Shown here: positions 33,210 through 42,067 of the stretch, one piece after another | Position numbering within the stretch: position 1 is the first letter of the stretch | How the letters are laid out: each line of letters starts with the position of its first letter | Source: Gracilaria vermiculophylla | Taxonomy: Eukaryota; Rhodophyta; Florideophyceae; Gracilariales; Gracilariaceae | Reading direction: 5' to 3' | Assembly: GCA_019155205.2 (NCBI GenBank) | Contig: JAHNZQ020003146.1 | Location: 379,113 to 443,112, forward strand | Length of the DNA stretch: 64,000 nt | Made by a program: the position numbers and the translations under genes | The notes under the pieces: generated by a model | Seen by the model: only the letters and a program-made list of their open reading frames with translations | What the model was told of the DNA's origin: nothing | Databases searched by the model: none

Positions 33210-33614
33210 GTTGGACTGCGGAGAGCGCGATGGGGCTGAGAGCGCGTCGGTGGAGGCCACGGAGCCAGCGGAGCGCAACTTTTCAACGCCAGCCGCCGAT
33301 GATGTCCGCGGCGGAGGCGCCGTCAAGCAATTGAGAGCCAATATGTTTTCAAGCACGCGGGCGGCCACGCTTTCCGAATTGGGCGTGCGCTGTCCAGCAC
33401 GCACACGTGTACTCGCCTCAATTGTCTGCCGCTTGGTAGCAGTAACCATATCTAACGCGGGACAACAACCTGATTCGATCAAACCTCCCCAACCAAGATT
33501 CGTAGGTCTTGATGGAAGTTGTGCGGCGTAGCGCTACCATCGCAGCTCTTTATTCCTGATACTAAATCATTAAGACTTTCGCAGAACTTGACGCAGCGAT
33601 GTTTCGTGCATTGC
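33210..33614. other. intergenic between PEPC 3' end and the membrane-protein gene
   Basis: About 400 bp holding the promoter of the minus-strand gene at 33209 and the 3' UTR of PEPC. Besides the poly(A) signal at 33549-33554 no further element is assigned. Confidence 0.5.
33549..33554 (-). promoter_or_regulatory. poly(A) signal of PEPC
   Basis: AATAAA on the minus strand about 60 bp past the PEPC stop codon, a normal distance for eukaryotic 3'-end processing. Confidence 0.55.
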
Positions 33615-36497
33615 TCACCCAGTGTTCTGGAGCGCCGACGATAACCCCTTCATCGAAATAATCAGCGCATCCACGAGCGCTGCCGCCTCCTCCGCCTTGA
33701 CCCCCTCCTTGACAACTCCCTTCTCAGTCACGCCCCTCCACCTCTTGAGCAACTCCACTTGGGCAAGGTTCATCGGGGTGAGCCATTCCCGACGCGTGTT
33801 AATGGCTCGCTGTTGCACCCGATCCTTGTCTAAAAGCTGTTGCTCCCCAGCCACTTTCAAAACCAGGTCAATCGTCTCCACCAAAAGTCCGCGTAGCATG
33901 TCGCCAAACTGCTTCTGCTCCTGGTCCACAACCAGCACATCGTCGTATCGACTCGAGATATGCGGGTCCGCCTTCGCCAAAACCATTTCAATCAAGTCAA
34001 AGAACGAACGGAAAAACGGCCACGCCTCATACATTTCGCGCAGCAAGTTCACCCCTTTCTCCGTTTTCATCCCTGCCTGGAGCGCAGACCCCAGCCCCAG
34101 CCACACCGGCAGGTGCAGTCTCGTCTGAGTCCACGCAAACACCCAGGGAATAGCCCGCAGGGTTTCCACGCCACCTTCCTTGCGCTTTTGCGGTCTTGAG
34201 CCGATATTCAGCAGACCAAGCTCCTGCTCGGGCGTAGCCGACCGGAAATACTGAACAAATCGCTCATCACCGTGAACAATTTCACGGTACTTGGAGCAAG
34301 AAATCTCCGACATCATGTTCAACACCTCGCGATACTCCTCCTTCACAGGGACAGGATCGTTGAGGTCTGCCTTCAATACAGCAGTCGTGTAAACTTCCAA
34401 CGTTTTCCGCGCCAACGCTGGAAGGCCAAAGTCCTGTTCCATCACCTCTCCCTGAATCGTTACTCTCAGGTACTTGTTCACTGTGCGTGGCGGTTGCGAA
34501 AGAATGGCCAGGTGCTGCGGACCCCCTCCACGACCAACCGTGCCTCCACGGCCATGGAAGAACCGAAGAGTAACGCCGTGCTTCTCAGCACACTCCACCA
34601 TTTGTTCCTGTGCCTTGTACAGCTCCCATGCCGATGTCAGACGACCTCCGTCTTTGCCACTGTCAGAATACCCGATCATGACCTCCTGAACCGAGTCGAA
34701 GCGCGTTCGCAAATGCTCTCGGTACCACTTGTTCTCAAACAGGGTACTCAACACCATGGTGGAGTTCTGCAGCGCGTAAATGGTCTCAAGCAGGGGGACA
34801 ACTCGTAACGAGTTGGCACCGCAGTCTCTGGAACACTCTCTCTGCAAGACTTCGACGGCAAGCACATCCGACGGTCGCATGCACATGGAGATGACATATG
34901 CGCCCAAGGCTTCCGAACCAATTTCTGAAATGGTTTCAAAGGTGTCCAGCACGTTCTTTGCCTTGCCCGTGGCCGGATGGTTCCTCGGGATGAGGGGGCG
35001 TTTGCCCTCCAACACTTTTGTGAGAAATTCCAGCCGCTCATCTTCCTTGAGATCGTCATACTTGCCCATACCAAGATAGTCCGTGATGGCTGACAATGCG
35101 TTGGAATGTTCACTTGCCTCCTGACGAATATCGAGCTTCACCAACGTGAGACCGAAGATGTTCACCCTACGAATCAAGTGCTTGAGTTTGCCCTCGGCGA
35201 GAATCTGATCTCCAGTCTCAACGAGAGAGCGGTACATGATGAGCAGAGGCTCCAACAGCTCGTTCTTGGTGGTGTAAATGGGCGCTGCGGGGTCTGCGGA
35301 CGGCGGGGTGTGATTTGCCAGAAGTGCTTCACAGTGCTCCCGCGTCGCAGTCATGCGGTCACGAATGTGATAGAAGCACACGCGGAACGGTTCTGTCGGC
35401 GGCACATGATTCCAAAACTCTTTGTATCGAATCTTGTTCGGAATGAAGTGGCCAGGATTTTCCTTTCGTGCTTTCTCGACAAAGGCGTCAATCTTGTTGT
35501 TGTACTCGAGCAGTTCGTCAGAGCCGTAATGCAAAGAGAGGTCGAATAAGAGGGCCTCGATTTCTGCGAGGTACATGCACGCGGCTCTGTAGCGATTGAT
35601 GGCAACTACTTCACGGGTTACGGCCGGGGTGACAAAGGGGTTTCCATCCCGATCTCCACCTGCCCATGATCCGAAGAGGAAAGGGGTGGCATCAAGTGGG
35701 AGGGGTTCAAGTCCTCTGGAGACCAGGTAATGGTCCATCTGGGACATGTATGCCGGAGTGGCGTCCCACACAGTGTCCTCAATGACGTGGATGATGTTAC
35801 GGGCCTCATCTTCAGGTTTGGGCTTGGAGCGACGAACCTCATCAGTGCGCCATAGACCAAGGAGACAAGATCGAAGCTTCTCCTCGTTATCCCTCTTCTC
35901 CAGCGGCGTAAGGGACTTGTCATGATTAGCTTCTATACACCTGGCGATCTCATGAAGTTTGGCAAGAAGTGAGCGTCGGACGGCCTGGGTAGGATGAGCA
36001 GTGAGAACCATTTCCACGGTTTGGGTGGTGAGCTGGTCGCGAATCTCGCGCAATGACTTGCCCTTGTCCTCCATTTCCTCGACGATCTCCTGCAGAAAGA
36101 AGTGGGTAAGAAGCGAAGATTCACCCCTTTCGAACGCTCGACGGCGACGGATCCTGTGCACATGTTCGGCCAGGTTGGCCAAGTTGCACATGTTGGAAAA
36201 CAATGAGCCTACGACGGTGAGCTGCGAGGTGTCCAGGTTCTCGATAAGATTGGCAAGGTCGTGAAAGGAGGCATCATCCTTGAAGGAGGAATCGTAGATT
36301 TTGGCCAGACTGCGAACCTTCTCCAGGATGGCTACCTCGTGCGACGGGAGCTTGAGCTCGATGAGAGCCAGAAGTGTGTCACACAGGTAGTTGACATCCT
36401 GCTGCAACGGGGATATGAAATCGACCGAGTCGATGCGACTGGCCTTGGTGAGCGGGTTGACAACGCCCTTCATCGCGAGCGGCATACTTCCTACCAT
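33615..36497 (-). CDS. PPC: phosphoenolpyruvate carboxylase
   Basis: 960 residues from the first ATG (36497), intronless. It adds bicarbonate to phosphoenolpyruvate to give oxaloacetate and phosphate, supplying C4 acids to the TCA cycle and nitrogen assimilation; probably cytosolic, since no leader is seen. Catalytic motifs are all intact: VLTAHPTQA with the catalytic His near residue 168, GSWAGGDRDGNP, VVPLLETI, GYSDSGKDGGR with the catalytic Lys, and FHGRGGTVGRGGGP. The C-terminus is QNTG, as in plant-type enzymes. Length is typical (about 960). The N-terminus (MVGSMPLAMKGVVNPLTK) lacks the phosphorylatable acid-base motif (SIDAQLR type) of land-plant isoforms, so control by PEPC kinase is unlikely. 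Tandem with the membrane-protein gene downstream. An in-frame TTG 12 bp upstream is not needed as a start. Confidence 0.97.
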   Translation of the reverse strand: MVGSMPLAMKGVVNPLTKASRIDSVDFISPLQQDVNYLCDTLLALIELKLPSHEVAILEKVRSLAKIYDSSFKDDASFHDLANLIENLDTSQLTVVGSLFSNMCNLANLAEHVHRIRRRRAFERGESSLLTHFFLQEIVEEMEDKGKSLREIRDQLTTQTVEMVLTAHPTQAVRRSLLAKLHEIARCIEANHDKSLTPLEKRDNEEKLRSCLLGLWRTDEVRRSKPKPEDEARNIIHVIEDTVWDATPAYMSQMDHYLVSRGLEPLPLDATPFLFGSWAGGDRDGNPFVTPAVTREVVAINRYRAACMYLAEIEALLFDLSLHYGSDELLEYNNKIDAFVEKARKENPGHFIPNKIRYKEFWNHVPPTEPFRVCFYHIRDRMTATREHCEALLANHTPPSADPAAPIYTTKNELLEPLLIMYRSLVETGDQILAEGKLKHLIRRVNIFGLTLVKLDIRQEASEHSNALSAITDYLGMGKYDDLKEDERLEFLTKVLEGKRPLIPRNHPATGKAKNVLDTFETISEIGSEALGAYVISMCMRPSDVLAVEVLQRECSRDCGANSLRVVPLLETIYALQNSTMVLSTLFENKWYREHLRTRFDSVQEVMIGYSDSGKDGGRLTSAWELYKAQEQMVECAEKHGVTLRFFHGRGGTVGRGGGPQHLAILSQPPRTVNKYLRVTIQGEVMEQDFGLPALARKTLEVYTTAVLKADLNDPVPVKEEYREVLNMMSEISCSKYREIVHGDERFVQYFRSATPEQELGLLNIGSRPQKRKEGGVETLRAIPWVFAWTQTRLHLPVWLGLGSALQAGMKTEKGVNLLREMYEAWPFFRSFFDLIEMVLAKADPHISSRYDDVLVVDQEQKQFGDMLRGLLVETIDLVLKVAGEQQLLDKDRVQQRAINTRREWLTPMNLAQVELLKRWRGVTEKGVVKEGVKAEEAAALVDALIISMKGLSSALQNTG

Positions 36498-37010
36498 GAC
36501 GGGCCGCAACGAACAAGAACACGACGAAAGGGCGTCAGCAAAAGCGGAGGAAAGCGGACGTCGACCGCGGGGGCGCGGAGCTGGTGCGGGCCGGGCGGGC
36601 GGGCGGGTGCGAGGGCCGCGGGCAAAACGGCGCGGCGCTTTTATACGCGAAGGCGCTGCGTACCTGTGGCAATCGGGACGTCGCGGCGCAGCGGAGGCGC
36701 CAAGGCGGCGCGAGATACGTGCGCGGAGGGTGCGGCGCGCGCGCGGCGAGCGCGTCTATCTCGCAATGGAGCGGGCGCCCGCTGCGCGCGTGCGCCGCGC
36801 CGGGCGCGCGGTGCGCTGGCGCGCGCCCATTGGGCCGCGCGGCGCGCGGCGCGGCTGGTGATTGGCGCGTCGCGTGCGCCGTGAATATGCGCATACGGCT
36901 GTGGCGCGGCCAAGCGTCGCCGCGGGCGCGGCGGCGAGGCCTTTTTTTGTGTGTTGCGCTGCGATGCGGCGGCGCGACTGAGATAACGCGCCTGCTCTTC
37001 CTGCTCTACA
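36498..37010. other. very GC-rich PEPC upstream region
   Basis: About 500 bp of CpG-dense sequence between the 3' end of the membrane-protein gene at 37011 and the PEPC start. It must contain the PEPC promoter. Long open frames here are products of the base composition. No TATA box seen. Confidence 0.5.
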
Positions 37011-38045
37011 TTACACCGCTTGTCCCACCCGCTCTGACCCGGCCAGATGAAGCCAGTATGGGCCGAGAGCAGTGACCACGAAAACCAATCCAGCGTTCAC
37101 AGCGGCTGCGCCATCGCCCTCATTGAAGTCGCTGACCGTCGCATCAATGTACCCAAGCTGAGCTATTGTGAAGTTCGCAAAACACAACAAATAAACCAAA
37201 GCCCACACCACAAAATACAGCGGAGAAGGCGTGCAATCGCGCCTCGCCAGGTGCGCCGAGAAGCCGCCCCAAACGATCATCGCAATGCCCGTCACAACCG
37301 TCAAAATAGGTAGTACTCCTATGTGTGGCGGCGATACGTACGGCTCAGATAGTCTTCCCGTTCCCACCGTCGAGTTTATCACCGAGCCTGTTACTAACGT
37401 CCAAACTCCGGCCAGTGCTAGATTGCCATTCCAGAACACTGCCCTCGTCTTGTGTGCTGACCGTTGCTTCAAGAAGTCCAATCCAGTTACCATGCTGATT
37501 AAGCGAGCCATGAGAAGAAACTGCCCTCCCTGCAGCGCTACACAAAAGTGGAACGATGTGAATATGCCCATAATAATAATGAACCGACTTTGACTCTTTG
37601 ACAACCCTTCCATGATTGGTTCGCGCAGGTCCATGGATCTTATGGACGGCAACACAAACACAAACACCGCAAATACATAGTAACCAAGAACGGTTTGAAC
37701 GACCATGCCAATCTTGATGAGCTTTATGTTATACTGCCTCAACACCAACGCCGAAAAGCCGATGAACACGCCGAGCAGACCGAAGATTACTTCGAATAAA
37801 CCGCCCAGAAACGGAATGAAAGGCGGCGGCCGGCTGCCGTTGAACAGACCTTGCGACGGATTGCTACTGATCAGACGGACTGCGCCCTCGTTGAGGACAA
37901 GAACACTCCATATCGTCAGCAAAGCTGCCGTTTGCAGAATACACGCACTTGAATAGCTTGACAACGGCAGCTTGGTGCCCGCGTCCTTGGACAGTTGGCT
38001 GTGGTTGTCCAAAGTGTCGGTTGACCCCGAACTCATGTTGGACAT
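37011..38045 (-). CDS. multi-pass membrane protein, paralogue 1
   Basis: 344 residues from the ATG at 38045. A polar N-terminus (MSNMSSGSTDTLDNHSQ) precedes about eight hydrophobic segments. It is the paralogue of the protein at 42068-43075; by eye about half of the residues agree, and shared blocks include LTIWS-LV-NEGA-RLI, NPSQGLF, GGLFEVIFGLLG, MGIFTSFHFC, ALQGGQFLLMARLIS, DFLKQ and RAVFWN-NLAL. Conserved His and Cys in TSFHFC and the polar Gln-Gly-Gly-Gln run inside a helix suggest a transporter or ligand-binding core, but I recognise no family and give no function. Intronless. It is divergent from the C2-domain gene across 1.9 kb. Confidence 0.75.
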   Translation of the reverse strand: MSNMSSGSTDTLDNHSQLSKDAGTKLPLSSYSSACILQTAALLTIWSVLVLNEGAVRLISSNPSQGLFNGSRPPPFIPFLGGLFEVIFGLLGVFIGFSALVLRQYNIKLIKIGMVVQTVLGYYVFAVFVFVLPSIRSMDLREPIMEGLSKSQSRFIIIMGIFTSFHFCVALQGGQFLLMARLISMVTGLDFLKQRSAHKTRAVFWNGNLALAGVWTLVTGSVINSTVGTGRLSEPYVSPPHIGVLPILTVVTGIAMIVWGGFSAHLARRDCTPSPLYFVVWALVYLLCFANFTIAQLGYIDATVSDFNEGDGAAAVNAGLVFVVTALGPYWLHLAGSERVGQAV

Positions 38046-39950
38046 CACAACCGGCGCGCGAAGCGCGGAGACATGAGCGGAGAGGCAGGCGCGGCGCGAG
38101 CGCGGGCCGCGCGGCGCATATTTGCCGGGCGCTTGGCGATCGACCGCGGCGGCGCTGATTTCTCACGCGTTGTTGCTCCGCACCGGGGGAGAAACGAGCG
38201 CGAGGGGCGCTGGAATGCGCGCGGCGCGTCGGGGGAGGCGCCGCGTTGGACGCCACTGTCCGGAAGGGCGCGGGGGGAGGAATGGGAGAAAAAAGCATTG
38301 CTGGCAAACTGCACGTGTGCTGCGACGCTTCTGACGCGCCACGGCGTGCGCTGGACGCGCGATCGCAGACTGATGACTCGTATTTGCAGAGAAAGCAGAG
38401 TTGGCTGAGACCGCCGCACACCGGAGTGCGCGTGTTCGTGCAGATCGTGCGATGGTTGTAAGGTATGTGGGCCGCAGCGGCGTTTGATTGCGCTCTGCGC
38501 TCTGCTCGCCAAGCTGCGGCTGTACCTGGAAAGCCTGACAGGAGGTTTGGTGGAGTGGCGATTGACGGCCAATGTCGCGGCGGCGAACAAACGCGTTTGT
38601 TGTTCACCGCGATAGCACCGTTATAGCAAGCCTCAACGAGCACAGCAATTCTTCACGCCTGTTCAGCAGCACTTGGTTCAGCCTTGTCGCGGGGGAGGTA
38701 TTCCGGCCGTGCTGTGCAGCATCAACACGGCCACAGCGGGGGGGGATGGCTCAAGGCGCAAACGATGCAAAAGTCGCGCAGGGCGGCATGCGAGCCATCT
38801 CGCATGGCGTGCGCGCCGCACAGGTGCGGCCGCTGTTTTGTCGCTTCCCACGGCTGTGCCATTTGCTGCACAGACGAGCCGAAGGCCGCACCGGCTGCGC
38901 GGAGGCAACCGGTGTGCGACTCCATATCGCACACCGCGCGACTTTTCAAACCAAATCCAAGTCGCACGGCCACGGGCTGCTGCGCCGGTCGCTTCCCAGT
39001 TCACGCCGTGCCTGACAGAAAATCGCGTTGCCTCGGTCTCACCGCAGCGCGTATCTGCCCACTACTCTGCCGTCATTCGCCCAAGCGCACTACCCGCAGT
39101 GCGCCTCGGTACAAAAAGGTTCAGCGCAATGCGCGCGTACTTTACTATCACAATCCGACGGCAACTCGCCAATCTGCCATGCCAGTTTTGCAGCACGTCT
39201 TCCAATTACTCTACTGCACACGTCCAGTTTGCAGCCGCTTAATGGAAACGGTCTTCAACTACTCTGCGTCGTGTTTTGCACATGCCAATGTGTGTGTGCA
39301 GACAATTGTCACAACATCTCACCGATCATAAAACAGCAACAAAACCACCACTGACCAAAAAAAGGGTTAGAGAAGCATCTAGAAGCTTCTAAGAAACAAC
39401 TAGGAACTGCATGGATCTCGAGACTTGTAAAAGCTTCCGTAGAAGAACTATGTACAACCATTTCATTTTTTAAGCGTTGGGAACTTTAACACGATGGGAC
39501 TCTACAAGAACACTATTAAAGAAAGTAAACAAACTCGTGTTAAACGGAAGAAACAAGCCAAGCTGAGTGTGAGTGATAACCAGCACTGTTTGTTTTCTTC
39601 TAAGCGTTGAACTTCCAAACCAACATCAACAACATGTCTTCACCAAAGCGAAGCGTGTGTAAATGCGGCCCGAGAAGCAAAGTGCACGTTATTTGCCTTT
39701 GCGCAAGTGGCCCATGCTCCAAAGCAGACCCCAAAAGTGCGACACGCTTCTGAGCTCACGCTGTGATCGGCACGACACGTCCGCGTCTTTCATTCTTCTC
39801 TACCGTGTTGACGATACAAGCCCAGCTTCTGTGGGGGCGCCTGAGCAATGCTTTGCACCAACGCAGCCGATAAAAACCGTCCAGCTCGACGCTTGTTTTT
39901 AACGCCCACCACCGAAAGCGAAACGCGCACTGAAAAAAGCAACGTCAAGA
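38046..39950. other. divergent intergenic region, GC-rich left, AT-richer right
   Basis: 1.9 kb between two divergent genes. The first 500 bp are CpG-rich and give accidental long frames. From about 39330 the composition changes and short direct A/T-rich motifs and a heat-shock-element match (39371-39390) appear. It probably holds both promoters and a long 5' UTR of the C2 gene. No gene is supported inside; the 215-codon frame 38684-39331 is Cys/Arg-rich without motif. Confidence 0.5.
39371..39390. promoter_or_regulatory. heat-shock element match
   Basis: Four adjoining 5-bp units AGAAG-CATCT-AGAAG-CTTCT. Three match nGAAn/nTTCn in alternating orientation exactly and one has a single mismatch. 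Heat-shock factors bind three or more such units. It is 580 bp upstream of the C2-domain gene and about 1.3 kb from the divergent gene. Function is inferred from sequence only. Confidence 0.55.
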
Positions 39951-41561
39951 ATGGCAACGCCAATGGCATCCGACTCGGCAAACGCCTTTCTCATTCGAAT
40001 CAAGGGCGGCACTCATTTCCGGGGCACCAAGCCGTTCATCGTCACCTGCCTCGACAACGAGCTTTCGAATGAGCTTCACCGCACGAGGGCCGTGGACGGC
40101 GCCCGCTTCGTGGCCTGGAACGAAGCCTTCGTCGTTGACATATCAAAATACTGCCAAACGCAGCACAGCCAACCGCAACACTTGACGTTTGTTTTTATAG
40201 ACGCCAATAAAGCGGGCATGTCCTCTCTTGGCTACGTTCAGCTCTCGCTGCAAAACATCCGCTCCTCCGAGCTGGAGGAAGTAACCGAGAACATCAGGGG
40301 AGGAAAGGGAACTATCACTTTTAGCACCACGCCGGTGAAACAAAAGGGGTCGGTGCTCAGTCAGTATGCGGAGCACGTAAAGGGGTATTTCTACAGTATA
40401 TTCGATGCAAACACGTCGGATGCACCAGCCTCGAACCAGGCCGAAACGGTGTTTGTCAGGGCGGCGGACTCCGTGAAAGGAGTGGCGGCCTCCGCCAAGG
40501 AAACAGCGCAGTCCAAATTGTCCTCGGTTCGAGGTCAGAAGGACTCTGCCGCAAACGCTGTCGAAGACAGATCCGCAGATGTTGACTGCAGTAAGGCTGG
40601 AGCGAGTGAGGGAGCTACTACACCCTCACGGCTGGGAGCTGTGCAACATTTGGTTCACACAAACGTCCAGCAGACAAAGCAGGCGTTTGGAAAGCTTGTG
40701 GATAAGGTGAGACCGAGCGAGAAAATTGAGCAGAAACAGGGTGGCGCCAGTGAGCCCAGCAACACAGATGGCGCCGAGGGACCAAGCACTCCTTCTCGCC
40801 TGGGCGCCGTGGAAGACATGGTGCAAACTAAGGTGGCGCACACTAAAGAAGGACTGGCAAAAATGGCGGAGCGAGTAAAAGGACGCGGTGCCACTGACGA
40901 AAAGCAGGGTGAGACTGAGAGCCCGCCCAGTGGCGAGAGTGCGGTTGGCGGTTCAGATGCAAAACAGTCCGCACATTCATCTCGACTGGATGCTGCGGAA
41001 ACTTTGATGCACACAAAGGTGGAGCAGGCCAAGGAGGGAATCGCAAAAGCGTTGGACAGAGTGAAAGCTGGCAAAGCAACAGGCGAGCCTGCAGGCGACC
41101 TCAGCGACGCCACCAGCACCAATGACGAGAATGACAAGCAATCTCGGTTGAGTGCGGCGGGAGATTTGCTTCACTCAAGGATTGAACAGACTAAGGAGGA
41201 GGTAGCAAAAGTGATGGAGAGGGCAAAAGCACACGAAAAGGGGGAGGTTTCGAAGGATGCAAGTGATCTGGGTGGTGCCTCCAGCGCAGTCGAAGATGGA
41301 GACGCCGGCGTCAAACAGTCGGCGGCGACATCTCGAAAAGAATCGATACAGCATGTGGTTGAGACAAAGGTGGAACAGGCAAAACACGGAATGTGGAAGC
41401 TTTTTGAAAAGGCCAAACAGGACAAGCAAGATTTTTTATCAAAAGATGACGGAGGCGGTGATAGCGCAAAACCGAGCTCCACGACTTTAGTGCGCAGAAA
41501 AACGGATGGTGACAAGGCAGACGATAAGGTTAGCGACACCGGGGACGGAGGGGTACAGTGA
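39951..41561 (+). CDS. C2-like domain protein with five amphipathic helical repeats
   Basis: 536 residues from ATG 39951, intronless. Residues about 10-128 form a C2-like beta-sandwich (AFLIRIKGGTHF, KPFIVTCLDNE, FVAWNEAFVVDI, LTFVFIDANKAG, LGYVQLSL); the Asp residues that bind calcium are mostly absent. Then an Ala/Lys/Glu helix (VFVRAADSVKGVAASAKET) and five copies of a 29-residue unit at residues 226-254, 282-310, 344-372, 398-426 and 461-489. Each starts Ser-Arg and follows the pattern SRLgAvexLvhTKVeQtKe, then aKxxeRvK, with strict spacing of Val, Lys and Ala that gives an amphipathic helix; linkers are acidic and Ser/Gly-rich. The layout recalls LEA proteins and lipid-droplet/apolipoprotein helices. 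A membrane or lipid-surface role under stress is inferred. Confidence 0.75.
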   Translation: MATPMASDSANAFLIRIKGGTHFRGTKPFIVTCLDNELSNELHRTRAVDGARFVAWNEAFVVDISKYCQTQHSQPQHLTFVFIDANKAGMSSLGYVQLSLQNIRSSELEEVTENIRGGKGTITFSTTPVKQKGSVLSQYAEHVKGYFYSIFDANTSDAPASNQAETVFVRAADSVKGVAASAKETAQSKLSSVRGQKDSAANAVEDRSADVDCSKAGASEGATTPSRLGAVQHLVHTNVQQTKQAFGKLVDKVRPSEKIEQKQGGASEPSNTDGAEGPSTPSRLGAVEDMVQTKVAHTKEGLAKMAERVKGRGATDEKQGETESPPSGESAVGGSDAKQSAHSSRLDAAETLMHTKVEQAKEGIAKALDRVKAGKATGEPAGDLSDATSTNDENDKQSRLSAAGDLLHSRIEQTKEEVAKVMERAKAHEKGEVSKDASDLGGASSAVEDGDAGVKQSAATSRKESIQHVVETKVEQAKHGMWKLFEKAKQDKQDFLSKDDGGGDSAKPSSTTLVRRKTDGDKADDKVSDTGDGGVQ

Positions 41562-42067
41562 CGACAGTGAAGCGCTACTGAAAGCGTGCTGAGGTGGGCA
41601 ATGAAGGTTAGATAGCCAATGAACGGCTCTGATAATGAGGTGTAAAGAGTAGGAATTGAGGGCACGGGGTGACAGCAATCTCAGAGGTGCCAACGGCGTG
41701 ATCAAACCGTCGAAACCGGTGTGCCCAACGGGTAGAGACCCGCTGGGGCACGCGCCGCGGTACGGCGCGGCGAGCGCGGTCCACACGTCAGCGCCAACAG
41801 TCTCGCGCATGAGCCGTCTCCCGTTGTTATCTCCATTCAAACGGCGCTGCCGCGCGCCCCGCACGTGCGCGGGCGTTTTCTACGCGGCGGCAGCGCCGCT
41901 CGGCTCTGCTGCCGCTTCCCTGGCTACTTAAGCGCGAGCGGCGGGCGAAGGCTTCTGTTCAGAAAGATGTGTCTTCAACCACCCACGGCGGCGTTTCCCT
42001 CCGACGCCGTTTTTTAGCCGATCGCAGCCGATTCGGATTTGCATCCATTCTCGAATAGCATTCAGCC
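41562..42067. other. intergenic, promoter of paralogue 2
   Basis: About 500 bp. GC-rich near 41740-41940, with tacttaag at about 41933 as the only weak TATA-like sequence. No gene or RNA seen. Confidence 0.45.

Noticed and set aside
32705..33334. 209-codon ORF opposite the membrane-protein gene
   Set aside because: It mirrors the Gln/Pro/Ser-rich coding of the minus strand, which has a signal peptide and a transmembrane helix; the plus frame is a shadow.
36498..37010. Several long overlapping frames on both strands upstream of PEPC
   Set aside because: Arg/Ala/Gly-rich products of CpG-dense DNA; no motif, and frames are open in up to five directions at once.
38684..39331. 215-codon plus-strand ORF between the divergent genes
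   Set aside because: Cys/Arg/Ala-rich, no domain, other frames equally open; the region is best read as promoter and leader.
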